From Brevibacillus thermoruber 423 (lineage in GTDB: Bacteria > Bacillota > Bacilli > Brevibacillales > Brevibacillaceae), in assembly GCF_000454065.1 (NCBI RefSeq), contig NZ_KE695653.1, positions 304,067 through 368,066 of the forward strand: DNA of 64,000 bases, written 5' to 3'. Positions 36,220-44,646 of the stretch are shown here, one piece after another. A model generated the notes under the pieces. It was not told where the DNA came from. It saw nothing but the letters and a program-made list of their open reading frames with translations, and did not search any database. Each line of letters starts with the position of its first letter. Position 1 is the stretch's first letter. The translations under genes and the position numbers were made by a program.

Positions 36220-37967
36220 CCGCTCCCGGTCAGTTTTGCTTCCACTTGCTGGCGTTCAAACTGCTCCTTGTACCAGCCGCCTTGTTCCATAAGCTGATCG
36301 TGCGTGCCCCGCTCCACAATCCGTCCCTCGTCGAGCACCAGGATAAGATCGGCGTGTTGAACGGCGGAGAGCCGGTGCGCCGTGATGATCGTCGTTTTGC
36401 CGGCACGCGCCCGGCGGATGTTGGCGATGATCTCCGCTTCCGTCCGCGCGTCCACCGCCGACATCGCATCGTCCAGGATGAGAATGGGCGGATCGGCAAT
36501 CAGCGCCCGCGCGATGGAGACCCGCTGTTTCTGTCCGCCCGAGAGCGCGACGCCTTTTTCCCCGACAAGCGTTTCCAACCCGTGCGGCAGGTAAGCCAAA
36601 TCCTTTTGGAAGGCCGATGCCGCGATCGCGTCGTCCAACTGCTCCGCTGTCGCGCCGCCATTGCCAAATACAATATTGTTCCTCACCGTTCTTGAGAACA
36701 AAAACTGCTCCTGCGGCACATACCCGTACCACGATTTCAGCCGGTCCATGTCGATCCGGTCGATCGGGATGCCGGAGATGGTGACGGCCCCTTCTCCCGG
36801 CGGATATTCCCGCAGCAACTGCTTGACGAGCGTCGTTTTGCCGCTGCCGGTGCGTCCCACCAGCCCCAGCGTCTGCCCCTTTTCCAGAGTAAAGGTCACG
36901 TCCTCCAAATTGTTGACGGCAGACGTCGGATAACGAAACGTCACGTGTTTGAATGCGATCCGTTCGGGACGTTCCACCGCGATCGTCTCCTCCGGTTCGG
37001 GAACGTCAGGCGGACAGCCGAGCGTTTCAGTGACCCGGTCCAGAGAGGCATTGCCCCGCTGCATCACGTTGATCATCTCGCCGATCGCGAACATCGGCCA
37101 AATCAGCATGCCCAGGTACACGTTGAAGGACACCAGCCCGCCGATCGTCAATTCGTTGTGAAAGACCAGGGAGGCCCCGTACCCAAGCCCGATCAGGTAA
37201 CTGGCCCCGACAAACATCTTGATCGTGGGCTCGAACAGGGAGTCGATCCTGGCGACGGCCAGATTTTTCTCCAGCACGTCCCGGGTCACGTCGGCAAAAT
37301 GCTTCTCCGCCGCCCGCTCCTGCACGTAGGCCCGGATCACACGAATGCCCGAGATCGTCTCCAGCACTCCGTCATTCATCTCCCCGAACGCGTCCTGCGC
37401 CGCCGTAAACCGCGCATGCATCCATTTCCCGTAAAAACGGATCAGGACCGCCATGATCGGCAGCGGCAAAATGGCCGCCAGCGTCAGCTTCCAGGAGACA
37501 AACGCAATCATCGTCACCAGGAGCGTCGCCATCCAAACCGTGGAGTCAATGAACGTCAAAATCCCAAAGCCGGCCGTTTGCGAAATCGCCTGCAGGTCGT
37601 TCGTCGCCCGCGCCATCAGGTCACCCGTGCGGTTCCGTTCAAAAAAGGGCGGGCTCATCTTGAGAAAATGGCGCATCAGCCGCGACCGCATCAGCCGCTC
37701 CACCACGAACGCCCCTCCAAACAACTGATACATCCACACGTAGGTGATGAGGTACACGACCACCGCGATGCCGACCAGCAAGAGCAGCGTCTGCGTCATC
37801 CCTGCCCACGTCAGCGTACCGTGCTGAATGGCGTCAATCGAGCGGCCCACCATCATCGGCGGCATCACCTCCAGGATGCCGACAAAAATGAGCAGCGACA
37901 CGGCCAGCGTATACCGTTTCCACTCCTGCCTGAAAAACCATCCGAGCTTTCGTATGACCGACAGCAT
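36216..37967 (-). CDS. bmrC: Multidrug ABC exporter half, permease-ATPase (BmrC/YheI type)
   Basis: A 583-residue half-transporter of the length of YheI/BmrC. Six membrane helices (about 15-310) are followed by an ATPase domain with VGRTGSGKTTLVKQLL, SGGQKQRVSIARAL and ILILDDAMSAVDARTE. The Asp-Asp in place of the usual Asp-Glu after Walker B (LILDDAMS) marks the degenerate site typical of one partner in heterodimeric exporters. I chose ATG at 37967 with GAGGAGGGGA upstream. It is preceded by a leader ORF and a transcription terminator, the arrangement used for drug-induced attenuation of bmrCD in B. subtilis. Confidence 0.88.
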   Translation of the reverse strand: MLSVIRKLGWFFRQEWKRYTLAVSLLIFVGILEVMPPMMVGRSIDAIQHGTLTWAGMTQTLLLLVGIAVVVYLITYVWMYQLFGGAFVVERLMRSRLMRHFLKMSPPFFERNRTGDLMARATNDLQAISQTAGFGILTFIDSTVWMATLLVTMIAFVSWKLTLAAILPLPIMAVLIRFYGKWMHARFTAAQDAFGEMNDGVLETISGIRVIRAYVQERAAEKHFADVTRDVLEKNLAVARIDSLFEPTIKMFVGASYLIGLGYGASLVFHNELTIGGLVSFNVYLGMLIWPMFAIGEMINVMQRGNASLDRVTETLGCPPDVPEPEETIAVERPERIAFKHVTFRYPTSAVNNLEDVTFTLEKGQTLGLVGRTGSGKTTLVKQLLREYPPGEGAVTISGIPIDRIDMDRLKSWYGYVPQEQFLFSRTVRNNIVFGNGGATAEQLDDAIAASAFQKDLAYLPHGLETLVGEKGVALSGGQKQRVSIARALIADPPILILDDAMSAVDARTEAEIIANIRRARAGKTTIITAHRLSAVQHADLILVLDEGRIVERGTHDQLMEQGGWYKEQFERQQVEAKLTGSG

Positions 37968-37996
37968 GTTGTTCCCCTCCTCATTCATTTCCAGAC

Positions 37997-38029
37997 AAAA
38001 AAGCACACCACTCGAAAGCGGTGTGCTTT
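37997..38029 (-). terminator. Leader terminator (attenuator) before bmrC
   Basis: AGCACACC / GGTGTGCT stem followed by a T-run on the minus strand, 30 bp before the bmrC start codon and downstream of a small leader ORF. No upstream gene needs it, so it acts inside the bmrCD leader. A GCACAC copy in the leader ORF could compete for the 3' arm. Confidence 0.8.
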
Positions 38030-38095
38030 GTCACAGCGAGTCAACGATAGGAAAAGCGCATGCCACGAGGGTGCGTGACCTGCGCCTGCTTACGC

Positions 38096-38209
38096 TTACG
38101 CAGCGAAAAGGGCTCGTGTGCACCGTACTGCTCTTCGCGTCAGGAGGGAGGTCACGTCATGAGATATGGAGTTGCGACCGGCATCAAACGGAATCCAAAT
38201 CCTGATCAT
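38096..38209 (-). CDS. Putative leader peptide of the bmrCD operon
   Basis: A 37-codon ORF: ATG at 38209 with AAGGGGGCT eight bases upstream, TAA at 38096. It starts MIRIWIPFDAG and has an Arg-rich second half. It lies between a TTGACA promoter and the leader terminator. Its last codons cover GCACACGAG, which can pair with CTCGTG just downstream or with the 3' arm of the terminator. A ribosome stalled here by an antibiotic would change the pairing. B. subtilis bmrB encodes an analogous leader. I see no sequence match to BmrB, so function rests on position and RNA structure. Confidence 0.5.
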   Translation of the reverse strand: MIRIWIPFDAGRNSISHDVTSLLTRRAVRCTRALFAA

Positions 38210-38257
38210 GACAGACAGCCCCCTTTCCAGAAAATTTCATCCTTTGCGTATACTGGT

Positions 38258-38286
38258 ACGGTATCACGAATGGATGAATCTGTCAA
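38258..38286 (-). promoter_or_regulatory. Predicted promoter of the bmrCD leader transcript
   Basis: Consensus -35 TTGACA (38281-38286), 17-bp spacer and weak -10 TACCGT (38258-38263) on the minus strand. Confidence 0.5.
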
Positions 38287-38376
38287 TTGATTTTCCCGTG
38301 TTCCCGTGACCGGCCATCGCTACTGTTCACTGCCCCGGCAGTTGAGGCGAATGCGAGAACCCCTATCATTTCTTGC

Positions 38377-38405
38377 TTGTTTCTTGGCATGAACCCCATT
38401 ATAAT
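38377..38405 (+). promoter_or_regulatory. Predicted sigma-A promoter of nitroreductase gene
   Basis: TTGTTT (38377-38382), 17-bp spacer and consensus TATAAT (38400-38405), directly followed by a Fur box. Confidence 0.65.
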
Positions 38406-38412
38406 GGATTCG

Positions 38413-38432
38413 TAATAATGATTTTCATTATC
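38413..38432 (+). promoter_or_regulatory. Fur box upstream of nitroreductase gene
   Basis: AATGATTTTCATTATC matches the inverted Fur repeat GATAATGATnATCATTATC with few mismatches. Its position, covering the predicted transcription start, predicts repression when iron is plentiful. Confidence 0.8.
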
Positions 38433-38451
38433 AGTGAAAGGTGGTGGCTGA

Positions 38452-39036
38452 ATGGTGAAGCACGTGCGAGCGGAAGAACCAACTTCCATAGCCAAAATCA
38501 TTCGTGAAAGACGAACGATACGTTCCTTTACGAATGAGCCTGTTACCAAGGAACTGATCATCGATCTTCTCAATGACGCCGTCTGGGCCCCCACTCACGG
38601 GTTGAGGCAGCCTTGGCGTTTTCTGTTCGTGTCCACAGACGAAAAGGAACGCTTCATCGAGTATCTTCTTCAGGCCTTTCCGAACGATCAGCAGGACAAG
38701 ATGCGCACCTATTTTCACGCGCAGGCTTCCGCCTTTTTGATTGTCATCATGTCGGAAGACCCTCGACCGAAACAATGGGAAGAAGACTTTGCGGCATCAG
38801 CCGCCATGATCCAGAACTTTCAGCTGCTGGCATGGGAACGGAAACTTGGCGTCGTGTGGAAAACCAACAACCACAACTGGGACCCCAAGGTTCGCCAACT
38901 GCTGGGGGTAAAACCCGGAGAGAAAATCGTCGGGTTTCTGCATCTGGGATTTTTCGACAGCGAACAGATTCCGGAACCAAAACCGCGTACGCCCGCTGAA
39001 GAGAAACTCACCCTGTTTGAAAATCTGAAGCCATAA
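38452..39036 (+). CDS. Nitroreductase-family flavoprotein, Fur-regulated
   Basis: A 194-residue NAD(P)H-dependent FMN protein: IIRERRTIRSFTNEPV at the start, APTHGLRQPWRFLFV for FMN binding and GFLHLGFFDSEQ near the end. ATG at 38452 follows AAAGGTGG. A Fur box overlaps its promoter, and a siderophore-binding-protein gene follows 14 bp later. That context suggests a role in iron acquisition, such as reductive release of iron from a siderophore or use of a xenosiderophore. This is inference; the family mostly reduces nitro compounds, quinones or flavins. Confidence 0.85.
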   Translation: MVKHVRAEEPTSIAKIIRERRTIRSFTNEPVTKELIIDLLNDAVWAPTHGLRQPWRFLFVSTDEKERFIEYLLQAFPNDQQDKMRTYFHAQASAFLIVIMSEDPRPKQWEEDFAASAAMIQNFQLLAWERKLGVVWKTNNHNWDPKVRQLLGVKPGEKIVGFLHLGFFDSEQIPEPKPRTPAEEKLTLFENLKP

Positions 39037-39050
39037 CACGGAGGAATCTG

Positions 39051-39905
39051 ATGTTGCTTTATTCACGTCAACCATGGATTGCCCTGCTTCTTTGCGCGCT
39101 TATCATTCTCCTGACGGCCTGCAGCGGCATTTCGGAGACAGCAGCCCCCGCTGCGACAACCGAACCGAAAGCGCCAGCCCAGGAAGAATCCCGAACCATC
39201 CAGCATGAGATGGGAGAAACGGTGATCAAGGCCAAACCTGAAAAAATTGCGGTTCTGTTTCCTTCGATGATCGATTTTCTTCTGTCCGTGAACGAAACAC
39301 CCTACGCGGCCGTTAGCGGCGGACCGAAAAGTAAAGAGTTTTCCTGGTATTTGAAGGATCGCATGACCAACACCGTCAATTTGGGCTGGCTGGTCAATTC
39401 TACGAATCTGGAAGCGGTCGTGGATGCCCAGCCCGACTTGATCGTGGCTAGCGATGCTTTTGCCAAAGTCTACGAACAGTTGTCCAAAATTGCGCCAACC
39501 GTCATCATCAAGCCCGCTGAAACCAAAGACGGCGTGAAGGATTGGCGGCAAACGTTCATCAAGACGGCTGAAATCGTAGGAAAAGAAGACGAGGCCAAAC
39601 AAGTCATTGCAGCCTATGAGCAGAAAGCCAAAGACGCACGGGAAAAAATCGCCAAAGCGATCGGCAATGAAACCGTTATGTTCTTGCGTGTAACGGCCAA
39701 GGAACTTCGTTATTACGGCGCGAAAAACTTCGATGTGCTGTACAATGACCTGGGGTTACATAAACCTGCGCATTTCCCGGATAACAGCGCAACCTTCCAA
39801 CCGCTGTTTGCATATTGGGCCTTGTGCCCTTCCACCGAACGCGTGGAAGGGTTTTTCTGTGCCTTACGCTTTCCCTGGCGAGGAACGCATGCCCTTTTCC
39901 TATAA
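39051..39905 (+). pseudogene. Iron-siderophore binding lipoprotein, C-terminally truncated
   Basis: 284 codons. The signal peptide and lipobox LLTAC (Cys24), the N-terminal lobe (GETVIKAKPEKIAVLF; AVVDAQPDLIVAS) and the start of the C-terminal lobe (VTAKELRYYGAKNFDVLYND; NSATFQP) are intact. After about residue 253 the sequence runs straight through the transcription terminator at 39827 and gives unrelated residues. About 60-70 residues of the C-terminal lobe are missing, so the ligand pocket cannot close. A deletion probably joined the gene to its own terminator. It forms an operon with the nitroreductase under Fur control. A residual function is not excluded. Confidence 0.72.
39827..39856 (+). 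terminator. Terminator overlapping the truncated binding-protein gene
   Basis: CCCTTCCAC / GTGGAAGGG stem followed by TTTTT. It lies inside the aberrant 3' end of the preceding open frame, evidence that the original stop codon was lost. Confidence 0.88.
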
Positions 39906-39951
39906 GAAAAACACGGTACATCCAACCTTTTTCCGTCGAATGTACCGTGTT
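39906..39951 (-). terminator. Terminator of the siderophore ABC operon
   Basis: A 12-bp perfect stem AACACGGTACAT / ATGTACCGTGTT followed by T residues on the minus strand, 20 bp after the ATPase stop. Confidence 0.88.
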
Positions 39952-39969
39952 CGTTTGATGGCATCGGGG

Positions 39970-40794
39970 TCATGCCCCTTTTTCATGCGAATGCGCTCGT
40001 TCAACCGATGCATGCGCCAACCCATACGGCAGGCACAGCGGCACCCCCGTTCGGGGGTCGGCAACAATATCCGCTTCAATCCCGAATACTTCACGCAGCA
40101 CGTCATGCGTCATCACCTGATCGGGAGCGCCTTCGCAAACGACCTTGCCCTTTTTGATCGCGATCATGTGCTGGGCGTAACGCGCCGCATGGTTCAGGTC
40201 ATGAACCACCATGACAATCGTGCGCTGTTCCTCTTGATTCAGCTTGTGCAGCAGTTCGAGAACTTCCAGTTGGTGAGCCATGTCCAGGAACGTCGTGGGC
40301 TCATCGAGAAACAAGAAATCGGTTTGCTGGGCCAGCGCCATGGCGATCCATGCCCGCTGCCGCTGCCCACCGGACAGTTGTTCAACCGGGCGGTCACGAA
40401 ATTCCACGATGCCTGTGACCTCAATCGCCCACTGAATGATTCGCTTGTCTTCCTGCGTCAACGAACCGAATCCTCTCTGGTGAGGAAACCGCCCGTAGCC
40501 GACCAGCTCGGAGACGGTAAGCCCGTCGGGGGCCGTTGGATTTTGCGGCAAAATGGCAAGCTGCTTCGCTACTTCCTTGGTCGACTGGCTGTGAATGGCC
40601 TTCCCGTCCAGGAAAACGGCCCCGTCTTTCGGCTTCATAATCCGCGCCAGCGTCTTGAGAATCGTAGACTTCCCGGAACCGTTGGCACCGACAAGAGCCG
40701 TGATTTTCCCCGTAGGAATGGTCAGACTCAACTGTTCCACAATGATGCGATCACCATAGGCGATATCTACCTGCTTTGCGTACAGACGTCCCAT
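39970..40794 (-). CDS. Iron-siderophore ABC transporter ATPase (FecE/FhuC-like)
   Basis: A 274-residue ATPase: Walker [16 protein letters not shown], signature [18 protein letters not shown] and Walker [14 protein letters not shown], with the H-loop [13 protein letters not shown]. The pattern is that of the iron-siderophore/B12 group. ATG at 40794 follows GGAGGCG. It is the third gene of a permease-permease-ATPase operon and powers ferric-siderophore import. The operon itself has no binding protein; the neighbouring ones are broken. Confidence 0.93.
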   Translation of the reverse strand: MGRLYAKQVDIAYGDRIIVEQLSLTIPTGKITALVGANGSGKSTILKTLARIMKPKDGAVFLDGKAIHSQSTKEVAKQLAILPQNPTAPDGLTVSELVGYGRFPHQRGFGSLTQEDKRIIQWAIEVTGIVEFRDRPVEQLSGGQRQRAWIAMALAQQTDFLFLDEPTTFLDMAHQLEVLELLHKLNQEEQRTIVMVVHDLNHAARYAQHMIAIKKGKVVCEGAPDQVMTHDVLREVFGIEADIVADPRTGVPLCLPYGLAHASVERAHSHEKGA

Positions 40795-40815
40795 AAATAC
40801 TTACGCCTCCATTCA

Positions 40816-41844
40816 TCAGGTCTTCATCAGCAAATAGATGAAGTACGGTGCGCCAATAATGGCCACGACAATGCCGACGGGAATCTCCGAAGGCTGCAGA
40901 ATCCAGCGGGCCAGTGTGTCCGCAACGATCAGGAGCAGCCCTCCCGCCAGTGCGGAAGCGGGGATCAGATACTGGTGATGGGGACCGACCAGCCGCCTCG
41001 CCAGATGAGGCCCAATGAGACCGACAAAGCCGATGCCACCTCCGACCGCCACACTTGCGCCCGCTAAACCAACCGCTGCGGCAAGCAGTCTGATCCGTTC
41101 CCGTTCCGTGGAAGTTCCGAGGCCAATCGCGAGCGGTTCTCCCAAGCGAAGAATATCCAATACCCGTGCCTTCACCATGACATAGGGAAGCAGGATCATG
41201 AGCCAGGGCAGCAAAGCCATGACAAAGTGCCAGTTCGCTCCCCAGATGCTGCCGGCCAGCCAAACGGAAACAAATTGGAATTTTTCGGGATTCAGTTTGA
41301 TCGTGAGGACGATCATGGCGGCGCTAATGCCCGCGGAAACCGCAATCCCCACCAGAATGAGCCGTGTCGGCGCAACGCCCTGTCCTTTTCGGAAGGCCAG
41401 GGAGTAAATGACGGCGGCGGTCAGGGAAGCGCCTGCAAACGCACATAACGGCAGCAGGTAAACAGGAGCGCCTTCCGTCATCGGATAAAAGGAAATAAAC
41501 AGGATCACCGCGAGGCCTGCCCCTGCGCTGATTCCCAACAAGCCCGGATCAGCCAGTGCATTCCGGGAAACGCCTTGCAATATCGCCCCGGAGACAGCCA
41601 ACCCCGCTCCCACCAGGACGGAAAGAACGATACGAGGAAGCCGAAAGTCAAACAAGACAAGCTCCTGTTTCTCGGTGCCTGCGCCCACCAGCGTCTTCAT
41701 GACATCCCACGGCGAAAGTTTGATAAAACCCGTATTCATGCTGATGAGAAACGCCGCGAGAATCAATGCGCCCAGCACAGCCATGACCTGGGCTGCGCGG
41801 ATTTTTCGCCGGTGTTCCATGGTTCCTGCCTGCATGGATTTCAT
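40816..41844 (-). CDS. Iron-siderophore ABC transporter permease (FecCD family)
   Basis: A 342-residue membrane protein with about ten helices. FecCD patterns: LPRIVLSVLVGAGLAVSGA, QGVSRNALADPGLLGISAG and FVGLIGPHLARRLVG. ATG at 41844 overlaps the stop of the upstream permease as ATGA and has GGAGGGA before it. With the other permease it should form a heterodimeric channel. Confidence 0.93.
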   Translation of the reverse strand: MKSMQAGTMEHRRKIRAAQVMAVLGALILAAFLISMNTGFIKLSPWDVMKTLVGAGTEKQELVLFDFRLPRIVLSVLVGAGLAVSGAILQGVSRNALADPGLLGISAGAGLAVILFISFYPMTEGAPVYLLPLCAFAGASLTAAVIYSLAFRKGQGVAPTRLILVGIAVSAGISAAMIVLTIKLNPEKFQFVSVWLAGSIWGANWHFVMALLPWLMILLPYVMVKARVLDILRLGEPLAIGLGTSTERERIRLLAAAVGLAGASVAVGGGIGFVGLIGPHLARRLVGPHHQYLIPASALAGGLLLIVADTLARWILQPSEIPVGIVVAIIGAPYFIYLLMKT

Positions 41845-42875
41845 CCCAATTCCCTCCTTTCCCTACGGGCAAGGTAGAGGAAAAAGGGCACGCCGATCAG
41901 GGAAATCAGGGCGCCTACCGGCGTTTCGTAAGGCGGATTGATCATTCTCGCTCCGATATCGGCAAACACCATGAGCAAACTGCCCAGCACCGCGGAGCAC
42001 GGAATGATCCACCGGTAGTCTACGCCTACCAAAAAACGTGCCACATGAGGGATGACCAATCCGATAAAGCCGATCATGCCGACCGTAGACACCGCCGCCC
42101 CCGCCAGGATCAGAACGATCACGGCACCGGCGAGCTTGACACGACCCGTTCGCTGTCCCAAACCGGCGGCCATTTCTTCTCCCAGACTAAGCACCGTGAT
42201 GGAACGGGAAAGCATCAGCGCCGCGATCAACCCAGCCACAATCCACGGGAACATGATCCTGATGTGAAGCCACGTGGTTCCCGCAACGCCACCTGCGTAC
42301 CAGAAGGCCAGCTCCTGCCCCACCTGGTAGTAGATCGCCACGCCCTCGCTAAGTGCCACGAGCAGGGCGCTAACGGCTGCGCCAGCCAATGCCAGCCTGA
42401 CCGGAGTCAGTCCTCCTTTGGCCAATGAACCGATTCCATACACCAGCCCTGCCCCCAGCCCGGCGCCGAGGAAGGAGAACAGGATGACGTACGGAAAAGG
42501 CAGGCCGGGCCACAACGCAAAACAAAGCGCCAACGCAAAGCCCGAACCGGCATTCACACCGAGAAGGCCGGGGTCTGCCAACGGGTTGCGGGTCATCCCC
42601 TGCATGATCGCTCCCGCCACGGCAAAACCGGCGCCAACCATCGCTCCGCACAGCGCCCGAGGCAATCGCAATTCTTGAATGATTTGGTGCTGTGTCAAAT
42701 CCGGCTGAAAATGAAAGACCGCTTCCCATACCGTCAGCAGGTGAATGTCGGCTGCACCGACTGAAATCGAAAGGGTCAAACCAAGCGCAAGCAGTATCAA
42801 CCCGCCGAGGAGAATGAACAAAGCCAGGACGGGCCGGGTTTGCATGTGAGTTTTTGGTTTGGACGCTGCTGACAT
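41841..42875 (-). CDS. Iron-siderophore ABC transporter permease (FecCD family)
   Basis: A 344-residue permease, first gene of the uptake operon. Same FecCD landmarks: LPRALCGAMVGAGFAVAGA, QGMTRNPLADPGLLGVNAG and FIGLVIPHVARFLVG. ATG at 42875 follows GGAAGTGGG. A consensus promoter overlapped by a Fur box lies about 65 bp upstream, so the operon is repressed by Fur-iron. Confidence 0.93.
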   Translation of the reverse strand: MSAASKPKTHMQTRPVLALFILLGGLILLALGLTLSISVGAADIHLLTVWEAVFHFQPDLTQHQIIQELRLPRALCGAMVGAGFAVAGAIMQGMTRNPLADPGLLGVNAGSGFALALCFALWPGLPFPYVILFSFLGAGLGAGLVYGIGSLAKGGLTPVRLALAGAAVSALLVALSEGVAIYYQVGQELAFWYAGGVAGTTWLHIRIMFPWIVAGLIAALMLSRSITVLSLGEEMAAGLGQRTGRVKLAGAVIVLILAGAAVSTVGMIGFIGLVIPHVARFLVGVDYRWIIPCSAVLGSLLMVFADIGARMINPPYETPVGALISLIGVPFFLYLARRERRELG

Positions 42876-42937
42876 TTGTGCAACCCACTTCCATTCATTC
42901 AGTAATCATGATTGTCACTGCTACGTTAGACAGGTTA

Positions 42938-42967
42938 ATGATAATGGTTTTCATTTGCACCTGTCAA
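42938..42967 (-). promoter_or_regulatory. Predicted promoter of the siderophore uptake operon
   Basis: Minus-strand -35 TTGACA (42962-42967), 18-bp spacer and -10 TATCAT (42938-42943). Confidence 0.65.
42940..42958 (-). promoter_or_regulatory. Fur box in the siderophore operon promoter
   Basis: The 19-bp site (plus strand GATAATGGTTTTCATTTGC) fits the Fur inverted repeat at about 14 of 19 positions and overlaps the spacer and -10 box. Confidence 0.72.
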
Positions 42968-43013
42968 TAATCTAGCCGTTTCTTGCTAGAACCTTTCTCC
43001 TGCAAACAAAACA

Positions 43014-43080
43014 GCGAGACCCCTTGAGGGGATCTCGCACGTGTGCAGTCAACGTACTGCTGAAGGGGATCTCGCTTTTT
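43014..43080. terminator. Nested hairpin with duplicated arm
   Basis: The arm GCGAGACCCCTT (43014-43025) can pair with GGGGATCTCGC at 43028-43038 or with a second copy at 43065-43075, which is followed by TTTTT. GCAGT / ACTGC forms an inner stem. On the minus strand the structure ends in TGTTTTGTTTG and follows a decayed gene, so termination on that strand is the simplest reading. Confidence 0.6.
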
Positions 43081-43133
43081 GCCATACGCGGACGTTGCGA
43101 TCCGTACGAATGGCAAATCCATCCGCCATCGTC

Positions 43134-43250
43134 TCACGATTCCGTTATTCGTGAGGGAATCAGTTCCCAGGTGAACCCTCCATCCGACGTTTTGTATACA
43201 TAAGTACCCTTATCCGTGCGAAACAGGGCAAACCCGATCTCGGCTGTCAC
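43134..43250 (-). pseudogene. Remnant of a BNR/YCF48-type repeat protein
   Basis: 38 codons ending in TGA, with the repeat pattern YKTSDGGFTWELIPS seen in sialidase-like and YCF48 beta-propeller proteins, preceded by GFALFRTDKGTYV. Only the last repeat remains. No start or ribosome site is convincing. It lies just upstream of a terminator, as a real 3' end would. Confidence 0.45.
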
Positions 43251-43385
43251 ATTATGATATGATCGTAAAATGAATGACGGCCTTGTTTTGCAGTCGCATT
43301 CCCTGGTACCCCCTCTGAGTAATAAAGGAAGAGCTGCGCATTCGGTTTCAATGGCAAGGAGTTGTCGGGAAACGAAGCAGTTTGT

Positions 43386-44288
43386 CTATTCGTTTTCAAC
43401 GGGGTATTTTTGTAACAAGCTCTCTACATTCGATTCCAGTTCTTTTCGATCAATCGGGACATTCACGTTGAGTTCAATGGGGTGGAGGTAGTCGACAACT
43501 TCCCCCTTTGCATTGTATAGTTCAAACTGCACAAGAATCCCGGAATCTTTATCAACCCAGAAACGAAACGTGCTTGCACCTTGTTTTCTGGATGCAGCCT
43601 CATTCAGAATTCCTTTCAATACGATGGTATTATGGTCCAGCAGTTGTTCATCTTGTTTTTCAATTTCCCATTTGTCCAAATCCCTTGTAAAGTTGGATGC
43701 AATTTCATAAGGAAACAACGAAGTCTGCGCAGCACCGATTGGTGGACGTTCACGGTAACGGGTCACGTTGTTTCCGTGCGAATCCTTGCCAAAAGCCTGC
43801 TGCGGCTCAAGTGTTCCCGCATGACGATCGGCATTGTACCTCATCCGTCGGGTTGCTTTCCTTTCCTCATCCACAAGCCAAACGTTGCCGTCCCGATAGT
43901 AGATATGTTGAATGCGCGATTTCCCGGAATTTTTATCAACATGCGTACTTTTACTGTAGCCGCTTGTCGGCGCAATCTTATATTCAACCAGCGTGGTATA
44001 TCCGTTTCGCAGGAGTTCAAATTTCCCCACTGCCGTATCAAAGTTGTCCACGGTATTCAGGAGTTTCGTGAGCACTTCTGTTTGTGTCAGATGATCGTAG
44101 TTTTCCTGTTTCTTCGGAGGTTCATAGACGGCGGGTTGTTCTTTCGTTTTCGTTGCGTGGTCCACTTGGTGCGAATCTGGTGCAGGTGATTGTACAGCGG
44201 GTTCTCTCGTATGGTCTTGAGCCGTACTATTTGTACAGCCGTAACAGATGATCATTAGCACGCCCAAAAAATAGACTGATTTTTTCAT
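43386..44288 (-). CDS. Lipoprotein of unknown function (LolA/RseB-like fold possible)
   Basis: A 300-residue exported lipoprotein: signal peptide 1-17, lipobox ICYGC with Cys18, then a Pro/Gln-rich linker to about residue 65. The mature domain (LLNTVDNFDTAVGKFELL; IQHIYYRDGNVWLVDEERK; FRFWVDKDSGILVQFELYN) resembles the beta-sheet proteins related to LolA/RseB that Bacillales often encode next to ECF sigma factors. No sigma gene is adjacent here. ATG at 44288 follows AGAGGAGG. Function unknown; the fold call is inference. Confidence 0.7.
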   Translation of the reverse strand: MKKSVYFLGVLMIICYGCTNSTAQDHTREPAVQSPAPDSHQVDHATKTKEQPAVYEPPKKQENYDHLTQTEVLTKLLNTVDNFDTAVGKFELLRNGYTTLVEYKIAPTSGYSKSTHVDKNSGKSRIQHIYYRDGNVWLVDEERKATRRMRYNADRHAGTLEPQQAFGKDSHGNNVTRYRERPPIGAAQTSLFPYEIASNFTRDLDKWEIEKQDEQLLDHNTIVLKGILNEAASRKQGASTFRFWVDKDSGILVQFELYNAKGEVVDYLHPIELNVNVPIDRKELESNVESLLQKYPVENE

Positions 44289-44463
44289 ACTTAACCTCCT
44301 CTACATTAATAAAGGAGTTCTTCCAAACTTCATTAGACTTATCTTCAAACATCCTTAACTTTATCTTTCTTTTCCATGCTGTGACCTCCAAATCTTTCTA
44401 ACTTAATGATTTCATGATTATCTGTTTTTTTCCCTCCCCTCCTTCAACATTTCTCCGGTCACA

Positions 44464-44519
44464 ACAAAACGACCAGCTAGAAGCATGGCGGAATAACCCT
44501 TCATGCGACCAACTGGTCG
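44464..44519 (-). terminator. Imperfect terminator after the 164-aa lipoprotein gene
   Basis: CGACCAG / CTGGTCG outer stem and GCATG / CATGC inner stem, followed by TTTTGTTGTG on the minus strand. The rest of the 44289-44646 gap holds no gene. At 44351-44383 there is only a 10-codon minus-strand frame, ATG behind GGAGG, ending in TGA. Confidence 0.55.
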
Positions 44520-44646
44520 ATTCTTGTTAACCGAATACGTTCGGTAGACTGGCAGGATTGCCTGAAAAGATACTGCGAATACAAATGCTATGTTCAAATT
44601 TTACTATTTTTTCTTTTTCTTGTCATATCATAAAAAGCAGCATTTT

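Noticed and set aside
32819-39905. Two receptor fragments as halves of one gene separated by an inversion
   Set aside because: The fragments overlap in homologous sequence around the start of the C-terminal lobe and differ there, so they come from two paralogous genes.
43010-43080. Start of a CRISPR-like repeat array
   Set aside because: Only two partial copies of one arm, explained by hairpin pairing; no spacer periodicity and no cas genes.
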